From Pochonia chlamydosporia 170 (Eukaryota > Ascomycota > Sordariomycetes > Hypocreales > Clavicipitaceae), in the NCBI RefSeq assembly GCF_001653235.2, contig NC_035792.1:2976001-3040000 (forward strand): 64,000 nt of DNA, given 5' to 3'. Under the pieces are notes generated by a model. That model did no database searches. It was not told the DNA's origin and saw nothing but the letters and a program-made list of their open reading frames with translations. This document shows positions 16,411 through 29,433 of the stretch, piece by piece; the stretch's first letter is position 1, and each line of letters starts with the position of its first letter. The translations under genes were made by a program, and so were the position numbers.

Positions 16411-18281
16411 TTTGACGGAGAAGGGCGGAGGCTGGCCAAACGGCCGAGGGGAACATTGAATGGGAATGGGGGGTCTACTAGTCTGGTAGGAATAGGACGG
16501 ATCTGGATCTGGATATTAAGTTACATAACATACCATAAAAATATGCGCGAAGACGGCGGTTGTGATTATAAAGGAGCGAAATAGCAGAAGAACAAAAGGA
16601 TGTGCCTTGCCTGGAGAAAGCTTTGATGGCAAAATGTGCACCTGAATGGGCGAAAGGGGACTGGATGGCCAAAGCAGAGAACTGCGCCGAGTTTGGGGGG
16701 GTTGGTGGTTGGTGGTTGGTGGTCGGCGGTTGGTGCATGAGGTCTCGTGGTGATGGGTCAACGTTGTTAGTGGTCTGGTTTGGTTCCTGAAGGCAGGAGC
16801 ACTGAGGGCCAGGACTTGCTCAAGTGGACCGGACTGGACTGGACATGGAGCTAAAATGGGAACTTGGAGACATTGGACAAAAGTGGGAAACCCAAGAGCT
16901 CAGCTCAACTCAACTCAGCATACGGAGTACGGAGTAGCTCGACAGTCAATCAATAAGTCAAACAAAGACAGACTCCTGCTCTGCTTGAGAGAGGAATTGA
17001 GCAAACCATGGTTTCGCCCGATTATGCGACAAGGAATAGCACTACACAGCATGATCGAGTGGCTCTGCAGTACTCCATACTCGCATGTTAAGATGATAAC
17101 TGGCTGCAGGTGGGCTGAGGCAAGGCGTCCGTATGAACATGATGTAGCCAGGCACAAACACAGGCACAAGCAACAGCACAACATTGAACCCAAAGAGCAG
17201 CCGGAGAAGGGTCGAGAGCCACGAGATGAGCGTAATGCAACGTGATTGCACCCAAATTTCAGGAGCACAAACAAAATAGAGACACGACCGACCGGATTGA
17301 CCCTTCTCCAGCTTCAGCACTGCGCTGGTCCTGGTCCCAGCCAACTTTTGGATTGAGCCTTGAGCCCTTGAGCCCCAAGCTCCTATCCGCCCCACTCCAT
17401 TGTGCCAGTGCCATTTCACCCAACCGCCAGCCTGAGGTCCAGCCCGCTTGCCGACATGCCTGGCCAATGGCAGCATGTGTTTCACCTCTTTTTTCCCAAT
17501 GGGGGCACACTTTTTTTTCGTTTAGGGGGTAACCCCCCAGTGGCATCAAACTAGAATCCATCTGCGAGCACTTTGAGCTCGCGGGTAGACACTAACCAGA
17601 CTGCAGCGCGTGTGGCGCTGTGGGGACCGGTTCACTCTCAACTTGAACTTGAACTTGTCAATGTGAAGCCTGGTCTGGCGAGTTCTTGGCCATCCAGTCA
17701 AGTCAATTTCCAGCACACTCAAGTCCCAGGAACCACATGTGCAGACATACGTACGGGGTAAAAGGACTGCTCAACTCGATTGATAGTTGGGCTGGTGCTT
17801 CCACCGCATCTATTGGTTTGCGTTCATCTCATTTAACTCGCGAACCAACATTCCCGGCAATCGAGGCTCAACCTTGATCATTTTCCTGCACGTTTTTTTT
17901 TTGTTGATAGCCTGCTCGTCAGGGGATCATGAGCCAACCCTCGGTGTGAGAAGCCACGGGAAATCAAGGGGCTGGCCAGGGTTTACCGGCATCCACATAC
18001 GCCAGTACGGGGTACCACTGCATTTTTCTTTCTCTTTAGCACGCCATGCATAGATCGTCGCTTTACTTTGATGGGATGCAAGGCACACCAGACAGGTTGC
18101 GCACAGAATAAAAGGGGAGACACCCAGTAGCTATGACCAGCATGAGGCAAAATAAAGGATGCATGTCTCCGACACCAGCCCGTTGGTGGTCTTGGATGCA
18201 AGAAACCGCGTGGTGAAGCGCATAACGGACGGTAGACGTGATTGGTAATAATTATTCAACGAGACCATGATCGACGCCTCT

Positions 18282-18300
18282 ACATGGCTATTAGCCATGT
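18282..18300. repeat. Perfect inverted repeat, 9-bp arms
   Basis: ACATGGCTA, one T, then TAGCCATGT: a near-continuous 19-bp palindrome in non-coding DNA. It could be a dimeric protein-binding site or chance. Confidence 0.7.
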
Positions 18301-19891
18301 GGCAACGGTTGAGTACCGTCGAATACCACCACAAAATGCAGCGTAACTATCATCGGAGTCATGAGTGCAGAGGACCAGACGTGTTCCCCCTCACTAGTAT
18401 GTGGCTGAGGCCGTAACTGCATCATTTGCTGGGGAAGTGAATCCTCTCATAATTTGATTGCAGTCGATTTTTGAAGGCATTGACTTCTGTGTACCCGTGG
18501 GGTTGAAGACCTTTTCCCCGGCAAATTGACGTTGAATGATCGGACTTCAGCCGCACAAGGAGAAGTCAATGATGAAAATTGGAAGAAAAAAAAAAGTTGA
18601 AGATCTTGTTCAAAACAGTCAACGTCTCGACTACTTTTGCACCGGCACTCAGCCAGGCCCTCCGTAAACGGCGAACCTAACAAAGTGGAAGTGGAAGGGA
18701 ACCGGGTTGCTTCGTCATGAACCCTGTTCCTTCCTGAGACGAACTTTTCTCTACGGAGTCCTCCATACATTCCCCTGGTTTGCCATGTCTGCCACTCCAA
18801 CTTGGCTCAAGATTCACGGACCGCTATTTCGAGAAAACAGGGGACAATCACCAGAAATGAAGAGAATTCGTGACGAACAAGCTGTTCCTTGTGCCTTGGC
18901 TGTCGAAAGTGCCGTCACACAGCATCACACCCTTTGATGAGATTATTCGTACCAAGAAGTCATGATATGGCCCTTGATATTGCCAATTTTCATGCGACTA
19001 TGCCGAGCTGGTGCTGGATGAATTCAATTTTAACAGCAAAAGGCAGTGCCACCACTCCATGTCGCAGATCTCGTCCGAGCGACAAATCCGTCTGATGTGA
19101 CGACAACTGCCCGTCACACCACGAAGATCAACGCTCATGCACCACTGCAGTGCGCAACGAGAGACAAATGGCTCTCGTATCGTCGTCATATTTTGGTGAT
19201 ATTTCCCGGGTCCTGGAAAAGGGTTAGCTACCCCGTACTTGTCAAGCGAGTGGGTCTATATTTGGCATCACCCATGACGCTTTCTGTCTCGGAGATCGAT
19301 ATCATGAAACTGTGAACGAACACCCCCTGGGTGACGTGCAGAATAATTCGGGCAAGGAAACAACGCGGACCAAAGAATCATGGCCTGGTTTACACCGGTG
19401 AAGAGCAACCCGCGGGATCTTGAAGATGAAACTTCTCGTGCGATTGAGATAAGTCAATGACATCTCGTCAAGATACGATAGGGCGACGGTCGGAGAGGTA
19501 TGGTATGGTGGTGGTGCACGGCGAGCTGCCGGGATATTCTACAATGCGGCATAAAGACCGTTAATGATAGTTGATGGGGGATAATCTTTTACCATTTTTC
19601 GAGGAGTATTACATACTCTCGAAAGATCCTTGGCAAAATGGCAATACTACCTACGTACCTAGGTAGGTAGTAGAGTGACAGTCCGTTAAAGGCAACAAGT
19701 TCTCGTCACGTGTCACCTGGCTCTTGCTGCTTTTGCAGATCAACTTGGAAGGCGCATCTGACAATCTAAAAACATGCGCGACACTTCACTGCCGCAGTCC
19801 AAGGTTTCAATACACACATGCAAGCATTACAGTACATGTAATTGATGAAGCATTGTCTGGTTGGTTTGGGTACAAGTATGTGACCAGACTC

Positions 19892-20383
19892 TACGGTGGC
19901 ACATTAGCTAAGCTCCGCGATTTGCTGCCAAATTAATTTTACAAGCAAAAACAGCTATATTCTCAATTAATAGCACATTCTACAGAAAAAGAGTCATAGT
20001 AAATATAGTAACCAGAGGCACGCAATAAATATACACTACTTTTTTTTGCTCTTAGTTGTGGTGTATTTTTACAGCTAGAGGCCAAAAGGTATAGCCAAAG
20101 GTGCATATATATACCTAGTATGTAAGCACAGAGGCATATGTGCATATATGGTGGGTTATAGGCAACTAGACCTCTGGCCGGAAAAATATACCACAATTAA
20201 GAGCAAAAAAGCGTTGTGTATATTTATTGCGGGCCTCTGGTTACTATATTTACTATGACTCTTTTTCTGTAGAATGTGCTATTAATTAAGAATGTGGCTA
20301 TTTGCTGCCTTTGAGTGCATTTTGCGATTTTTGCAAAATTAGTTTGACAGCGAATTGCGGAGCTTAGCTAATGTGCGACCGTA
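19892..20383. mobile_element. Non-autonomous fold-back element (MITE-like), 492 bp
   Basis: Almost the whole segment is an imperfect palindrome. The ends read TACGGTGGCACATTAGC on the left and, reverse-complemented, TACGGTCGCACATTAGC on the right, continuing with CTAAGCTCCGC on both sides. Deeper in, 19965-20019 and 20233-20287 are a perfect 55-bp inverted repeat, and pairing continues with mismatches almost to the centre near 20130. Identical 7-bp direct repeats CAGACTC flank it at 19885-19891 and 20384-20390, suggesting a target-site duplication of about 7-8 bp. A TA duplication (Tc1/mariner style) is the alternative reading. There is no transposase frame, so it would depend on an element elsewhere. 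Several arm differences are C/T or G/A transitions. Confidence 0.85.
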
Positions 20384-20390
20384 CAGACTC

Positions 20391-22007
20391 ATCTGGGTAA
20401 AGTACCTGTGATTCAGTCTGGGGAATGCTGTCTTTCTTGGCAAGCTTGTTACCTGGCATTGTTTGCTCCACAGAGTCCACCACACACATTGAGGGCATGT
20501 TCCAGGGTTGTTATCACATTGATGACTGCAGCAAACTTCCGAGTTTGAACTGTGCATGTTTCCTCTAGCAAGATGTGATTCATCGGTAAGTAACAAAGTG
20601 CTGGTGTTGCTCCCTCAACGTGGACGCTTCATTGACCAATTCCGAGATATGCCCTGGAATGACTTGTGATGATGTGTCGACGAAACTCTCTTTGGTTGGG
20701 CGTACGGCGATGCCGCTCCATGGACACAAACCAACGCAACAGTCAGCCTTCCAAAGTTGTCATGTGCGTTGGCATTTGATGTGTGCCGGCTGTGCCAATC
20801 GCCAACTTCCACGGCCAGGCAACAGAACGCCATTTCGTACTCGGTGAGGGGGACAACAGCAGTCTTGACGGTTTAAAAAAGAAATGCCGATTGGGGGAAC
20901 TCGATGTAAGCCGGGTAAAACGGATGCAACACTTTGCGTGGCCAGTCTAGCGATCAAGGCTGATTGCATGGAGAGATGCAACGGGTTGCCATCTGACTTA
21001 CCAGTCTTCAATTGAGCTTTCCGAGAACAAACGATGGAGAGTCGAGCATTGAAAACCTGGGCGAAGGCGATGGTGGCGGCGGATGCTTTCGTGTTCCAGC
21101 TTGGAGCGCATTGGGAGATTGAGTTGAGCCTCAAACAAATGGCTCTTTTCCCTTTGTGACTCAAGTCCGGTGTGGTTAGATATTCCATCTTTTTTTGATA
21201 TGCGGACATTGTAAATAACGGCGATGCCTACGGACGTGTAACCCATACAAAGCGTGTTTTCTAACCTGATGGCTGCGCTTTGATACTTTCAACCAACATG
21301 TTGAGTGATATTGCGAGTGGCCGCCTAAACTTGGATTACGTTGGACTCAGTGTGTGGTTTAATTTGCATGTAGTTTTTGCTTTAGTTGCGCTCAGTCGAG
21401 GCCGCTTCCATCTAAGTTTCCATTCTAACAAAGTCGTATTATTGCCATTGTGGTCTAAAGGCTCCAAGTTCCAAAGTTCTCAGTTCCAGTTGGTAGTCCA
21501 AGGTGCACATGCAGGAGGAAATGGACAGAGTCTGGACATGGAGCCATTTGAGGCTGACTGGTGGAGTCACTGGTACCTGAGCATGCAGTACAGAGGCTTA
21601 CTGCTCAACAAGTCCTCTTCACCTCGACATCAACTTCGTCTCCGCACTTTGCTTGCACCAGACCAAAGCTACACCTAAACGGCCTGGCGCTCCCCATCGC
21701 CACATGCACATGCACCCGCAGGTCCAGAGTGCAGCACTTGAGTGCAGTCAATCTGGTTCAGTACAGGGCTAGGCCAGCCCCGTCACCTTCGCCCCATTTG
21801 ATCCGCCCAGTCCCAGTCCTCCAATGTTGGCTGGAGTCAAGTCCCAGTCCCCAGCCAGCCAAATCACGACCGAGCAACCAAAGCTCCTCCGAATATCCCA
21901 TCTCCATCCGACCAGACGCTTGGGTAAAACCGCATCTCAGAGCGTCGTCGCCCGCGCGACAAGACGAACATTCTCGCGTGGCCGTTACTCATGGAAGCTC
22001 TTCGGCC
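20391..22007. other. Intergenic, Raptor promoter side
   Basis: 1.6 kb between the fold-back element and the Raptor start. The open frame on the plus strand upstream of 22008 looks like untranslated leader (Ser/Pro/Arg-rich, no conserved features). No other gene was seen. Confidence 0.5.
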
Positions 22008-25000
22008 ATGACATTGCGATCCGACTTGAACGGGTCGTTGCCGTACGCCCCAACCGCCAATGGCGAGACGTCAACCTCGAGGTTCCGCGGTCAAGGTCAA
22101 GGCGACAGCAGCCCCGACCACGATGATCTTTCCAACGACACCGCCGACAACATACGACCTTCCAGCGCTCCCGGTCGAAAGAATGGTATTGCAGCTGCCG
22201 AACACAGAGATGATTTTGAACACAATCGAGAGAAACGTCCGGTGAAGCCGCCTCTACTGCGATCCAAGAGCGACTTTGCACCACGCCCTGTCGAAGACTC
22301 GGATACTGACGAAGATATTCGCGAATGGGGAGCTCGACATGGCTTCGAGGACCACTATCAGTCTGAACACATCATATCACAATTAGCAAGTGTATGTTCA
22401 CCGCCCTATCCCACACCTGTTCTCCTCAGATGCCTTGCTGCGCAAGCTCTCTTTCCAAGTTGCGCAAGTTGAGACACGTGCCTGTCATGGTATATGGCTG
22501 TGATACCCTCCGCTATGCGAACAAATAGTCCAAAGCAATCTGCATCCGCTGCAAATGCTTTCTCTTCTGGGACTTTCGTCCCGCAAGAGCCCAAGAGGAT
22601 GATTGGATTTCCGCCAAAACCGCACTTCCATGCCTCCTATGCTAACCATGTCGCCTCAGAATTGGTACATGTATTTCACCGATAAACGCCACGAGACAAC
22701 CGGAAAACCGAAACGCTTAGAATATGAGCTGCAAGATTGGAGGCAAAGGGACAGACTTAAGACTGTGTCTGCTGCCCTTGCCGTATGTCTGAATATTGGA
22801 GTCGAGCCTCCTGACCAGCTCAAGACGACTCCCGGAGCAAAACTCGAAGCCTGGACTGATCCCACTATTCCCCCCATCCAGAAGGCGTTGGAGAACATTG
22901 GGAAGGCTTTACAGGCACAGTACGAAACACTGGCTATCCGTGCTCGATATAAACAGTACCTGGATCCGTCAGTTGAGGAAACCAAGAAGTTTTGCGTGTC
23001 TTTACGACGAAATGCCAAGGATGAGCGAGTGCTGTTGCACTACAATGGCCATGGCGTACCGAAACCCACCGCATCCGGCGAGATTTGGGTATTTAACAAG
23101 ACATATACCCAGTACATTCCTGTCTCCTTATACGACTTACAACAATGGTTGCAGGCCCCGACCATCTTCGTGTGGGATTGCTCGGAAGCTGGCAACATCT
23201 TAAATAACTATCATCGTTTTGTCGAGAAGCATGAAGAGGAAGAAGATGAAGCCGCGGAAAGGGATCCTCATTATGAAAAGACGAGCTTCCGCCCTTATAT
23301 TCACCTTGCTGCCTGTGCGGTCAAGGAAAACCTCCCTACGAATCCGCAGCTGCCAGCAGATCTATTTACAGCATGCTTAACAACACCCATCGAGATGGCG
23401 CTGTGGTTTTTCGTCCTCCAAAATCCCCTCAAGACGAACCTTACTCCAGAACGTGCGAAGCAACTGCCCGGCCGTCTTCAAGAGAGACGGACTCCGCTCG
23501 GCGAGCTGAACTGGATCTTTACTGCAATTACAGACAGCATCGCTTGGACGACGCTACCTCGAGATTTATTCCGGAAATTCTTTCGCCAAGATCTCATGGT
23601 TGCTGCGCTGTTCAGGAACTTCCTTCTAGCCCAAAGAGTCATGACTGTTTATGGCTGTCATCCCCAATCGTACCCTGCTCTACCGGACACACACCAACAT
23701 CCTCTCTGGGAGACCTGGGATCTAGCCGTTGACATGGCTTTGGCACAGCTCCCTATGCTGGAAAGAAAGGAGAGTGAGGGCATCGACTACGAGTACCAAA
23801 ATTCTACCTTCTTCACGGAGCAGCTGACAGCCTTTGACGTGTATTTGACCAGAGGTGATGCCATGGCGCAGAAACCTCCTGATCAGCTACCTGTGGTCCT
23901 GCAAGTTCTGCTCAGCCAACAACATAGAGTGCGAGCTCTCATTCTACTTGGAAGATTTTTGGATCTCGGCCCTTGGTCGGTTCAACTAGCACTCAGTATC
24001 GGAATATTCCCCTACGTCTTGAAGCTCCTACAGTCTGCTGCGGCTGAATTAAAACCTGTCATGGTCTTCATCTGGGCAAGACTGATTGCGGTAGACATCT
24101 CGTGCCAGCAGGACCTTATCAAGGACAGCGGATACAGCTACTTCGCCCAGATCCTGAAGCCCTCCGAGGGTCTCCCCGTGGTGGACAGCGATGAGCATAA
24201 AGCCATGTGCGCTTTCATCCTTGCGATGCTCTGCAAGGATTATAAGAACGGCCAGATGGTTTGCAACCAGACGGATATCATGTCCTATTGCTTGTCTCAT
24301 TTGCAAAATGAAGGCAACCCCCTCCTTCGGCAATGGGCATGCTTGTGCATTAGCCAGCTGTGGCAAGACCTACCCGAGGCGAAATGGAGAGGCATTAGAG
24401 AAAATGCCTATGTTAAACTGGCGTATCTGATGAGAGATCCCTGCTGCGAGGTCCGCGCTGCAATGATTCACGCGATGACTACCTTTTTGGGAATCCCAGA
24501 CTTGACCGAAGAAGTGGCTCGCATCGAAGAGTCTATTGCTTGGACCATCTTAGAGATGGGCACAGATGGTAGCCCGATGGTCCGAAAAGAATTTCTTGTC
24601 TTCCTGTCTCATTTCATGAATCGCTTCGAGAGCAAGTTCCTTGTCGCAGCGTATGAACAACTCCAGGAAGAAAAGGAATATTTAATGTACCCACCTCAGG
24701 ACGACGGGCAGGATCACAAGATGGGGCTGCACTATGCCAGACGAGAGAATCGGAATAAAGACGGAACAATCAAACCCATGGCCCAGGGGCTCTCACACAA
24801 TACCGTCTACATGGCGTGTTGGAAGCATGCGCTTATTCTCAGCGTTGACCCGCATCCTGAGGTTCAACGCGAGGCCACCATCATTGTTGACTATGTACAC
24901 AATGCCTTGATAAACTCCACCGTTGGTGAAGCGGCTCAAGGGTTGATGCGAGAGATTCAGACACGAGCAAGGCAAGTAGCTATTCAGAAAAACGCCGCCA

Positions 25001-26547
25001 ATGCCGCTCAAAAGTCCAACCTGATGGGTGGGCCGGCAACACCGCCCCTTCCCTCGCCTGGTATTTTGCGCAGGACTGCGAGTTTGCTCTTCCAGTCGTT
25101 CATAGGAAGCGAAGACAGGTCGCGTCCAAGTACACCGGCAAGTCCAATACCGCCTCGATCACCATCAGCAAAATTTGCACCGGACCAGATGACCGCACCC
25201 CCTGAACAAAGTGACTATGGCTCAGCAACAGCCTCATACAATGTTGCGCGCGAGCCAATGACGGGAGGATATGAGGAGAGGGACCTGACCAAGGCCCCTA
25301 GCATGCCGCTGAAGAGCAGGTTCCTCGAGTGGTCCATTGAGTATTTCCGTGAGCCACAAATGAAACCCAGTGAAGCAGATGAACCTGGCAGCACCGAGTA
25401 CAATGAGCGTCTGTGGAGACGAGCTCGCAACGAGAACATGCTACGGGAGACCCAACCGCTGAAGCAAATTGCCGGTACTCACAAGTGGAACAATCAGCTG
25501 GGAATGGTGAATAATGGTGCTCAGCCTGCCAAGATGACGTTCCATCAGTATGAGGATCACTTGGCTGTATCGGACGATGGCAACACCGTTTACGTGTGGG
25601 ATTGGAAGAAGCAGGGTCGTTTGAGCCGATTTTCAAACGGAAACCCGCAGGGATCCAAAATCAGCGACATGAAGTTCATCAACGAGGATGACCAGGCATT
25701 CTTGCTGACAGGATCTTCAGACGGTGTGATTCGGGTGTATCGCAATTACGACTCGGATAGGGATATTGAGCTGGCAACGTCCTGGCGGGCGCTGACACAC
25801 ATGGTCCCCAGCAATGTCAACTCAGGCATGGTGTTTGACTGGCAACAAGTAACGGGCCGAGTCCTTGTGGCCGGAGATGTAAGGGTGATTCGTGTGTGGT
25901 ACGCAGCGCACGAAACCTGTGTCATGGACATACCCGCGAGATCAGGCTCGTGTGTCACATCCCTAACATCAGACCAAATGACTGGTAACATATTTGTTGC
26001 TGGCTTTGGAGACGGCGCGGTCCGCGTGTTCGACACAAGACAGCGTCCGCAGGACTCCATGGTACGCAAGTGGAAGGACGAATCCGACAGACAGTGGATC
26101 AAGAGCGTGCACATGCAGCGAGGCGGCCAGCGCGAACTGGTGAGTGCCAGCCGCAACGGTAAGGTGAAGGTGTGGGATATCCGGATGGATAGACCATTGC
26201 ACTCTTTCCAGACAACCCGGGACACATTGCGGACAGCCAGTACGCATGAGCATCTGCCCGTCTTTGCAGTGTGAGTCATCCAGCACCAACTATCTATCTC
26301 TACACATTAAATACTAACATCCACTCACAGAGGCACGTCCCAACACACAGTCAAAGTATTCAACCTCCAAGGCAACGAGCTTTCCCGCCTCGAGCCCTAC
26401 TCCAGTTTCCTTCAGCAAAACAGAGGGGCTCCCATCTCAGCCACGGCCTTCCATCCACACCGACCTATCCTCGGCTGTGCAGCCCGCGGCGACCACCACA
26501 TCAACCTGTTTACGTGCGACAAGACGGAGGCACTACACTTTGGCTAG
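22008..26547 (+). CDS. kog1: Raptor/Kog1 orthologue, TORC1 scaffold subunit
   Basis: WD-repeat scaffold that recruits substrates to TOR kinase in TORC1 at the vacuole; nutrient-responsive growth control. Spliced model: 22008-22391, 22660-26270, 26331-26547; introns of 268 and 60 nt; 1403 aa. Seen: a disordered N-terminus; the raptor N-terminal conserved (caspase-like) domain starting about residue 129 with WYMYFTDKRHETTGKP; HYNGHG at 255-260 and VWDCSEAG (Asp301, Cys302) at the positions of the degenerate caspase dyad; HEAT-like helices in the middle; a Pro/Ser linker around 805-880; and C-terminal WD40 repeats (VYVWDW, VRVFDT, VKVWDI). Exon 1 reads ...HIISQLAS and joins in phase 0 to NWYMYF, with branch point GCTAAC just before the acceptor. 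A start at 22603 would lie inside the intron and is not favoured. Confidence 0.95.
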
Positions 26548-27591
26548 AAGCCCTCATATGCTCCGAAAAAGTACTTACTCCGGTCTAATTCACTATGATA
26601 TACCCCATTGTCCCATTCCCTTTCTATTCCTTTTTCTTCCTCCCATCTCGTTTTTCTATCGAGTCTAGCATTATTTCGCTCTCCTTATAGCATGGATCCG
26701 TTGAGGGTTGGAATTACATTTTGTTCCAGGGGCTAGAGGACGACGCTGGATTTTTGAGTCATTGGGGATTGTGTGCCCTTTTTTTATGGCACTTGCTCGG
26801 ATGGGGTGGGTGATAGACGTATAACTTGCCCTTTGGGCGGATAAGTGGTAATTAATTGAGTTTTTCTCACTGTAATGATGTGTTTGTGGGATGTGATGAT
26901 GGTTGTGTCGGGTGGAAGGTCGTGTTGTGGTTTCTGGTAGATGTAAGATTCCGTGTTGGATGTTTATGTTTAAGTTTCCGGATAGCTGTATGATATCCCT
27001 TTGGCCAGCGATGTTTTACTATTGGTAATGAATGCTAGTGTACATGTCATAAAGACGACTTCTGGAGACGACGGTAGAGGCATAAGTAGCTATCTATCTA
27101 TCAAGGCAGGTGATCCAAAACAAACATGTACGATCCATTTCCCCCAAGACACAAATCTTTTGTGAAAAACATATATAACTATAAAATCACTGCCATTGAC
27201 AAATGAGTATGAATCACATCAACTCCATATAAAAGTAATGTTACATGCCCACAGAAGGCGCGAGGACCCAAAAAAGGCTAGTAGCACCTTCCATCGATGC
27301 AGTTCCCAGACCACCGTCATAGCGGGGTGACACATAGCGGGATGCCCCGCCAAGGACACAAGAAGGAACGAAGGAGGGGTGACTCGTTGCCCTGTCCGAT
27401 TCTCGCGGCAAGATAGAAATTTATTCAACCAGACGTCAAAAGAGTCACCTCGCCCCTCCTCGAACGTATAACAATTGAACAAACGACGACAGCGCAACCG
27501 TACGAAGCGCAATTGAAACCGACCGCTCGAATTCCCATCCTCGACATACGAACTCGAGTCTTTCTCTTTGCAACAGCGGTAAACCGAAACC
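26548..27591. other. Intergenic between kog1 and dps1
   Basis: 1 kb holding the 3' flank of the Raptor gene and the promoter/leader of the tRNA synthetase gene. No gene was seen. Confidence 0.5.
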
Positions 27592-29433
27592 ATGGCTGAC
27601 CCCACGCCGCCAACTTCGCAGCCCGAAGAGCCCAAGCTAGCTGCTGCTGGCGAGGGCGAAGAAGGCGAGGCCGGACCCTCCAAGAAGGCCCTCAAGAAGG
27701 CGGAGGCAAAGGCAAAGAAGGAAGCTGAAAAGGCTCGTCGTGCGGCAGAGCACCAGGCGAAGCAAGCTGCTGCCAAGGCCGCGGCAGGAAACACCGAGGA
27801 TTTGGCTACGGAGAACTATGGCGCTGTCACGCCGCAGACAAAAGTTGATGCCGAGAGGGTCAACTTGAAGAATGTGGGGGACGAGCATCTCGGCAAGACG
27901 ATCAAGATTCGGGGCTGGATCCAGAATGCACGAATGCAGGGCGCGAAGATGGCGTTCATCGAGCTGCGCGAGGAGAGAAACTGGGCTATTCAGGGTGTTG
28001 TGGCCGCGAGCGCCGAGGGAAAACCCGTTTCCAAACAAATGGTCAAGTGGATTGGGGGGTTGAACATCGAGAGCTTCGTCTTGATTGAGGGAACCATCGA
28101 GAAGCCCCTCGAGCCGGTCAAGAGCGTGCGCGTCGCCAACTACGAGCTGCATATCAAGAAGTGCTACTGCATTGCGCCGGGCCCAGAGGTCCTGGGCATG
28201 GGACTGGTTGTCGCGAACAAGGCTGTTACCAACTTTGACGATGAGGACGCTGGTGCTGATGTCTCTGTTGAGGAGGCACGCAAGGCTGTTGAGGCTACGT
28301 CCATTGATAATGTGCCCAGCGCCAGTATGGCGACACACTTGAACAATCCGGCTATGCATAAGCGTGCCCCTGTTCAGCAGGCTATTGCTGATGTGCGCAT
28401 GGCTACTCGCAAGTTGTTTGCTGAATATCTCGACTCTCAAGGGTTCAACCAATTCGAGCCACCGTGCCTTATTGGTGCTGCTTCCGAGGGAGGTTCCAAT
28501 GTCTTTGGTATGAATTACTTCGAGAAGCAGGCCTACCTTGCGCAGTCTCCCCAGTTCTATAAGCAGTTTGAGATTGCTGGCGGAAGGAAGCGCGTGTACT
28601 GCATCGGACCTGTTTTCCGTGCTGAAAACTCTAATACGCCTAGACACATGACTGAGGTTTGTGCCCCTGTTCCCGTAGCATGGTCCTGTGATTGTCTCCC
28701 TTGTTGAGTAGAGAAGCAAATTTTTTTGGGTTGATTTTCTAACATCACAATTCAGTTCACTGGTCTCGACTTGGAAATGGAAATCGAAGACGACTATGTC
28801 GAGGTCCGTCACATGCTCGAGCAGGTCCTTCTCTACATCTTCCGCGGTCTCGCCACCCGTTGCGCAGACCAAATCGCCCTGATCCGAACCATCTATCCTT
28901 CAGAAGAATTCCTCCTGCCCGAACCCGGAAAGGAGGTTCGCCTTACCTTTGCTGAGGGCCAGGCTCTGCTTCGTGCTGAGGGTCCTGAGGAGTATCGCAA
29001 TGTTTCCGATGACGAGGACATGTCAACACCACAGGAAAAGGCACTAGGTGCCCTGATCCGCCAAAAGTACAACACCGACTTTTACGTTCTCGACAAGTTC
29101 CCCGAGGGCGCACGACCTTTCTATGCTATTGAAGACCCTGAGAATCCCAAGGTCACAAATGCCTTTGACTTTTTCATGCGTGGCCAGGAGATCTTGTCTG
29201 GCGGCCAGCGTATCCACTTGGCCGATGTGTTGGAAGCCCGTATCCGCAAGAAGGGTGTTGATCCCACTAGCTCTGGCATCAAGGAGTACGTCGACGTCTT
29301 TAGAAGTGCCGGTGTGCCTCCTCACGGTGGCGGTGGCATTGGCCTTGACCGCGTCGTCGCTTGGTATCTGAACTTGCCTAGCGTGCACTTGGCAAGCTAT
29401 TATCCTCGTACTCCTAAGAGACTGATGCCGTAA
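27592..29433 (+). CDS. dps1: Cytosolic aspartyl-tRNA synthetase
   Basis: Class IIb synthetase that charges tRNA-Asp with aspartate in the cytosol. Spliced model: 27592-28656 and 28756-29433 with one 99-nt intron; 580 aa, close to yeast Dps1. Seen: a Lys/Ala-rich N-terminal helix (SKKALKKAEAKAKK) like the tRNA-binding extension of fungal/animal AspRS; an OB-fold anticodon-binding domain (IKIRGWIQNAR); motif 1 around GFNQFEPPCLIGAASEGG; motif 2 FRAENSN...TEFTGLDLEM; and motif 3 GGIGLDRVV near the C-terminus. The intron cuts motif 2 between Glu and Phe, which makes the join certain. The ATG is the first in frame and gives the expected extension. A 411-codon antisense frame across this gene is a codon-bias shadow. 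Confidence 0.97.

Larger units (their letters stand above)
15866..19884. other. Long intergenic region, left part
   Basis: About 4 kb upstream of the kelch gene. No convincing coding frame was found. It contains GGCTTG hexamers (16385-16410), a G-rich GGTTGGT tract (16694-16736), AACATTGAA copies at 16452-16460 and 17180-17188, two overlapping ACGGAGTA copies at 16922-16936, a 9-bp-arm inverted repeat at 18282-18300, and a TACCTAGGTA-type palindromic stretch at about 19647-19672. Confidence 0.55.

Noticed and set aside
21561..22007. Upstream in-frame extension of Raptor exon 1
   Set aside because: Open but Ser/Pro-rich and without family similarity; the ATG at 22008 gives a usual N-terminal length, so this is treated as leader.
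22603..22659. ATG at 22603 as the Raptor start
   Set aside because: It lies between a strong donor and a GCTAAC-CAG acceptor; using it would discard the well-formed exon 1.
27637..28872. 411-codon minus-strand open frame across the AspRS gene
   Set aside because: It is the antisense shadow of strongly codon-biased exon sequence, crosses the verified intron, and has no recognisable domain.
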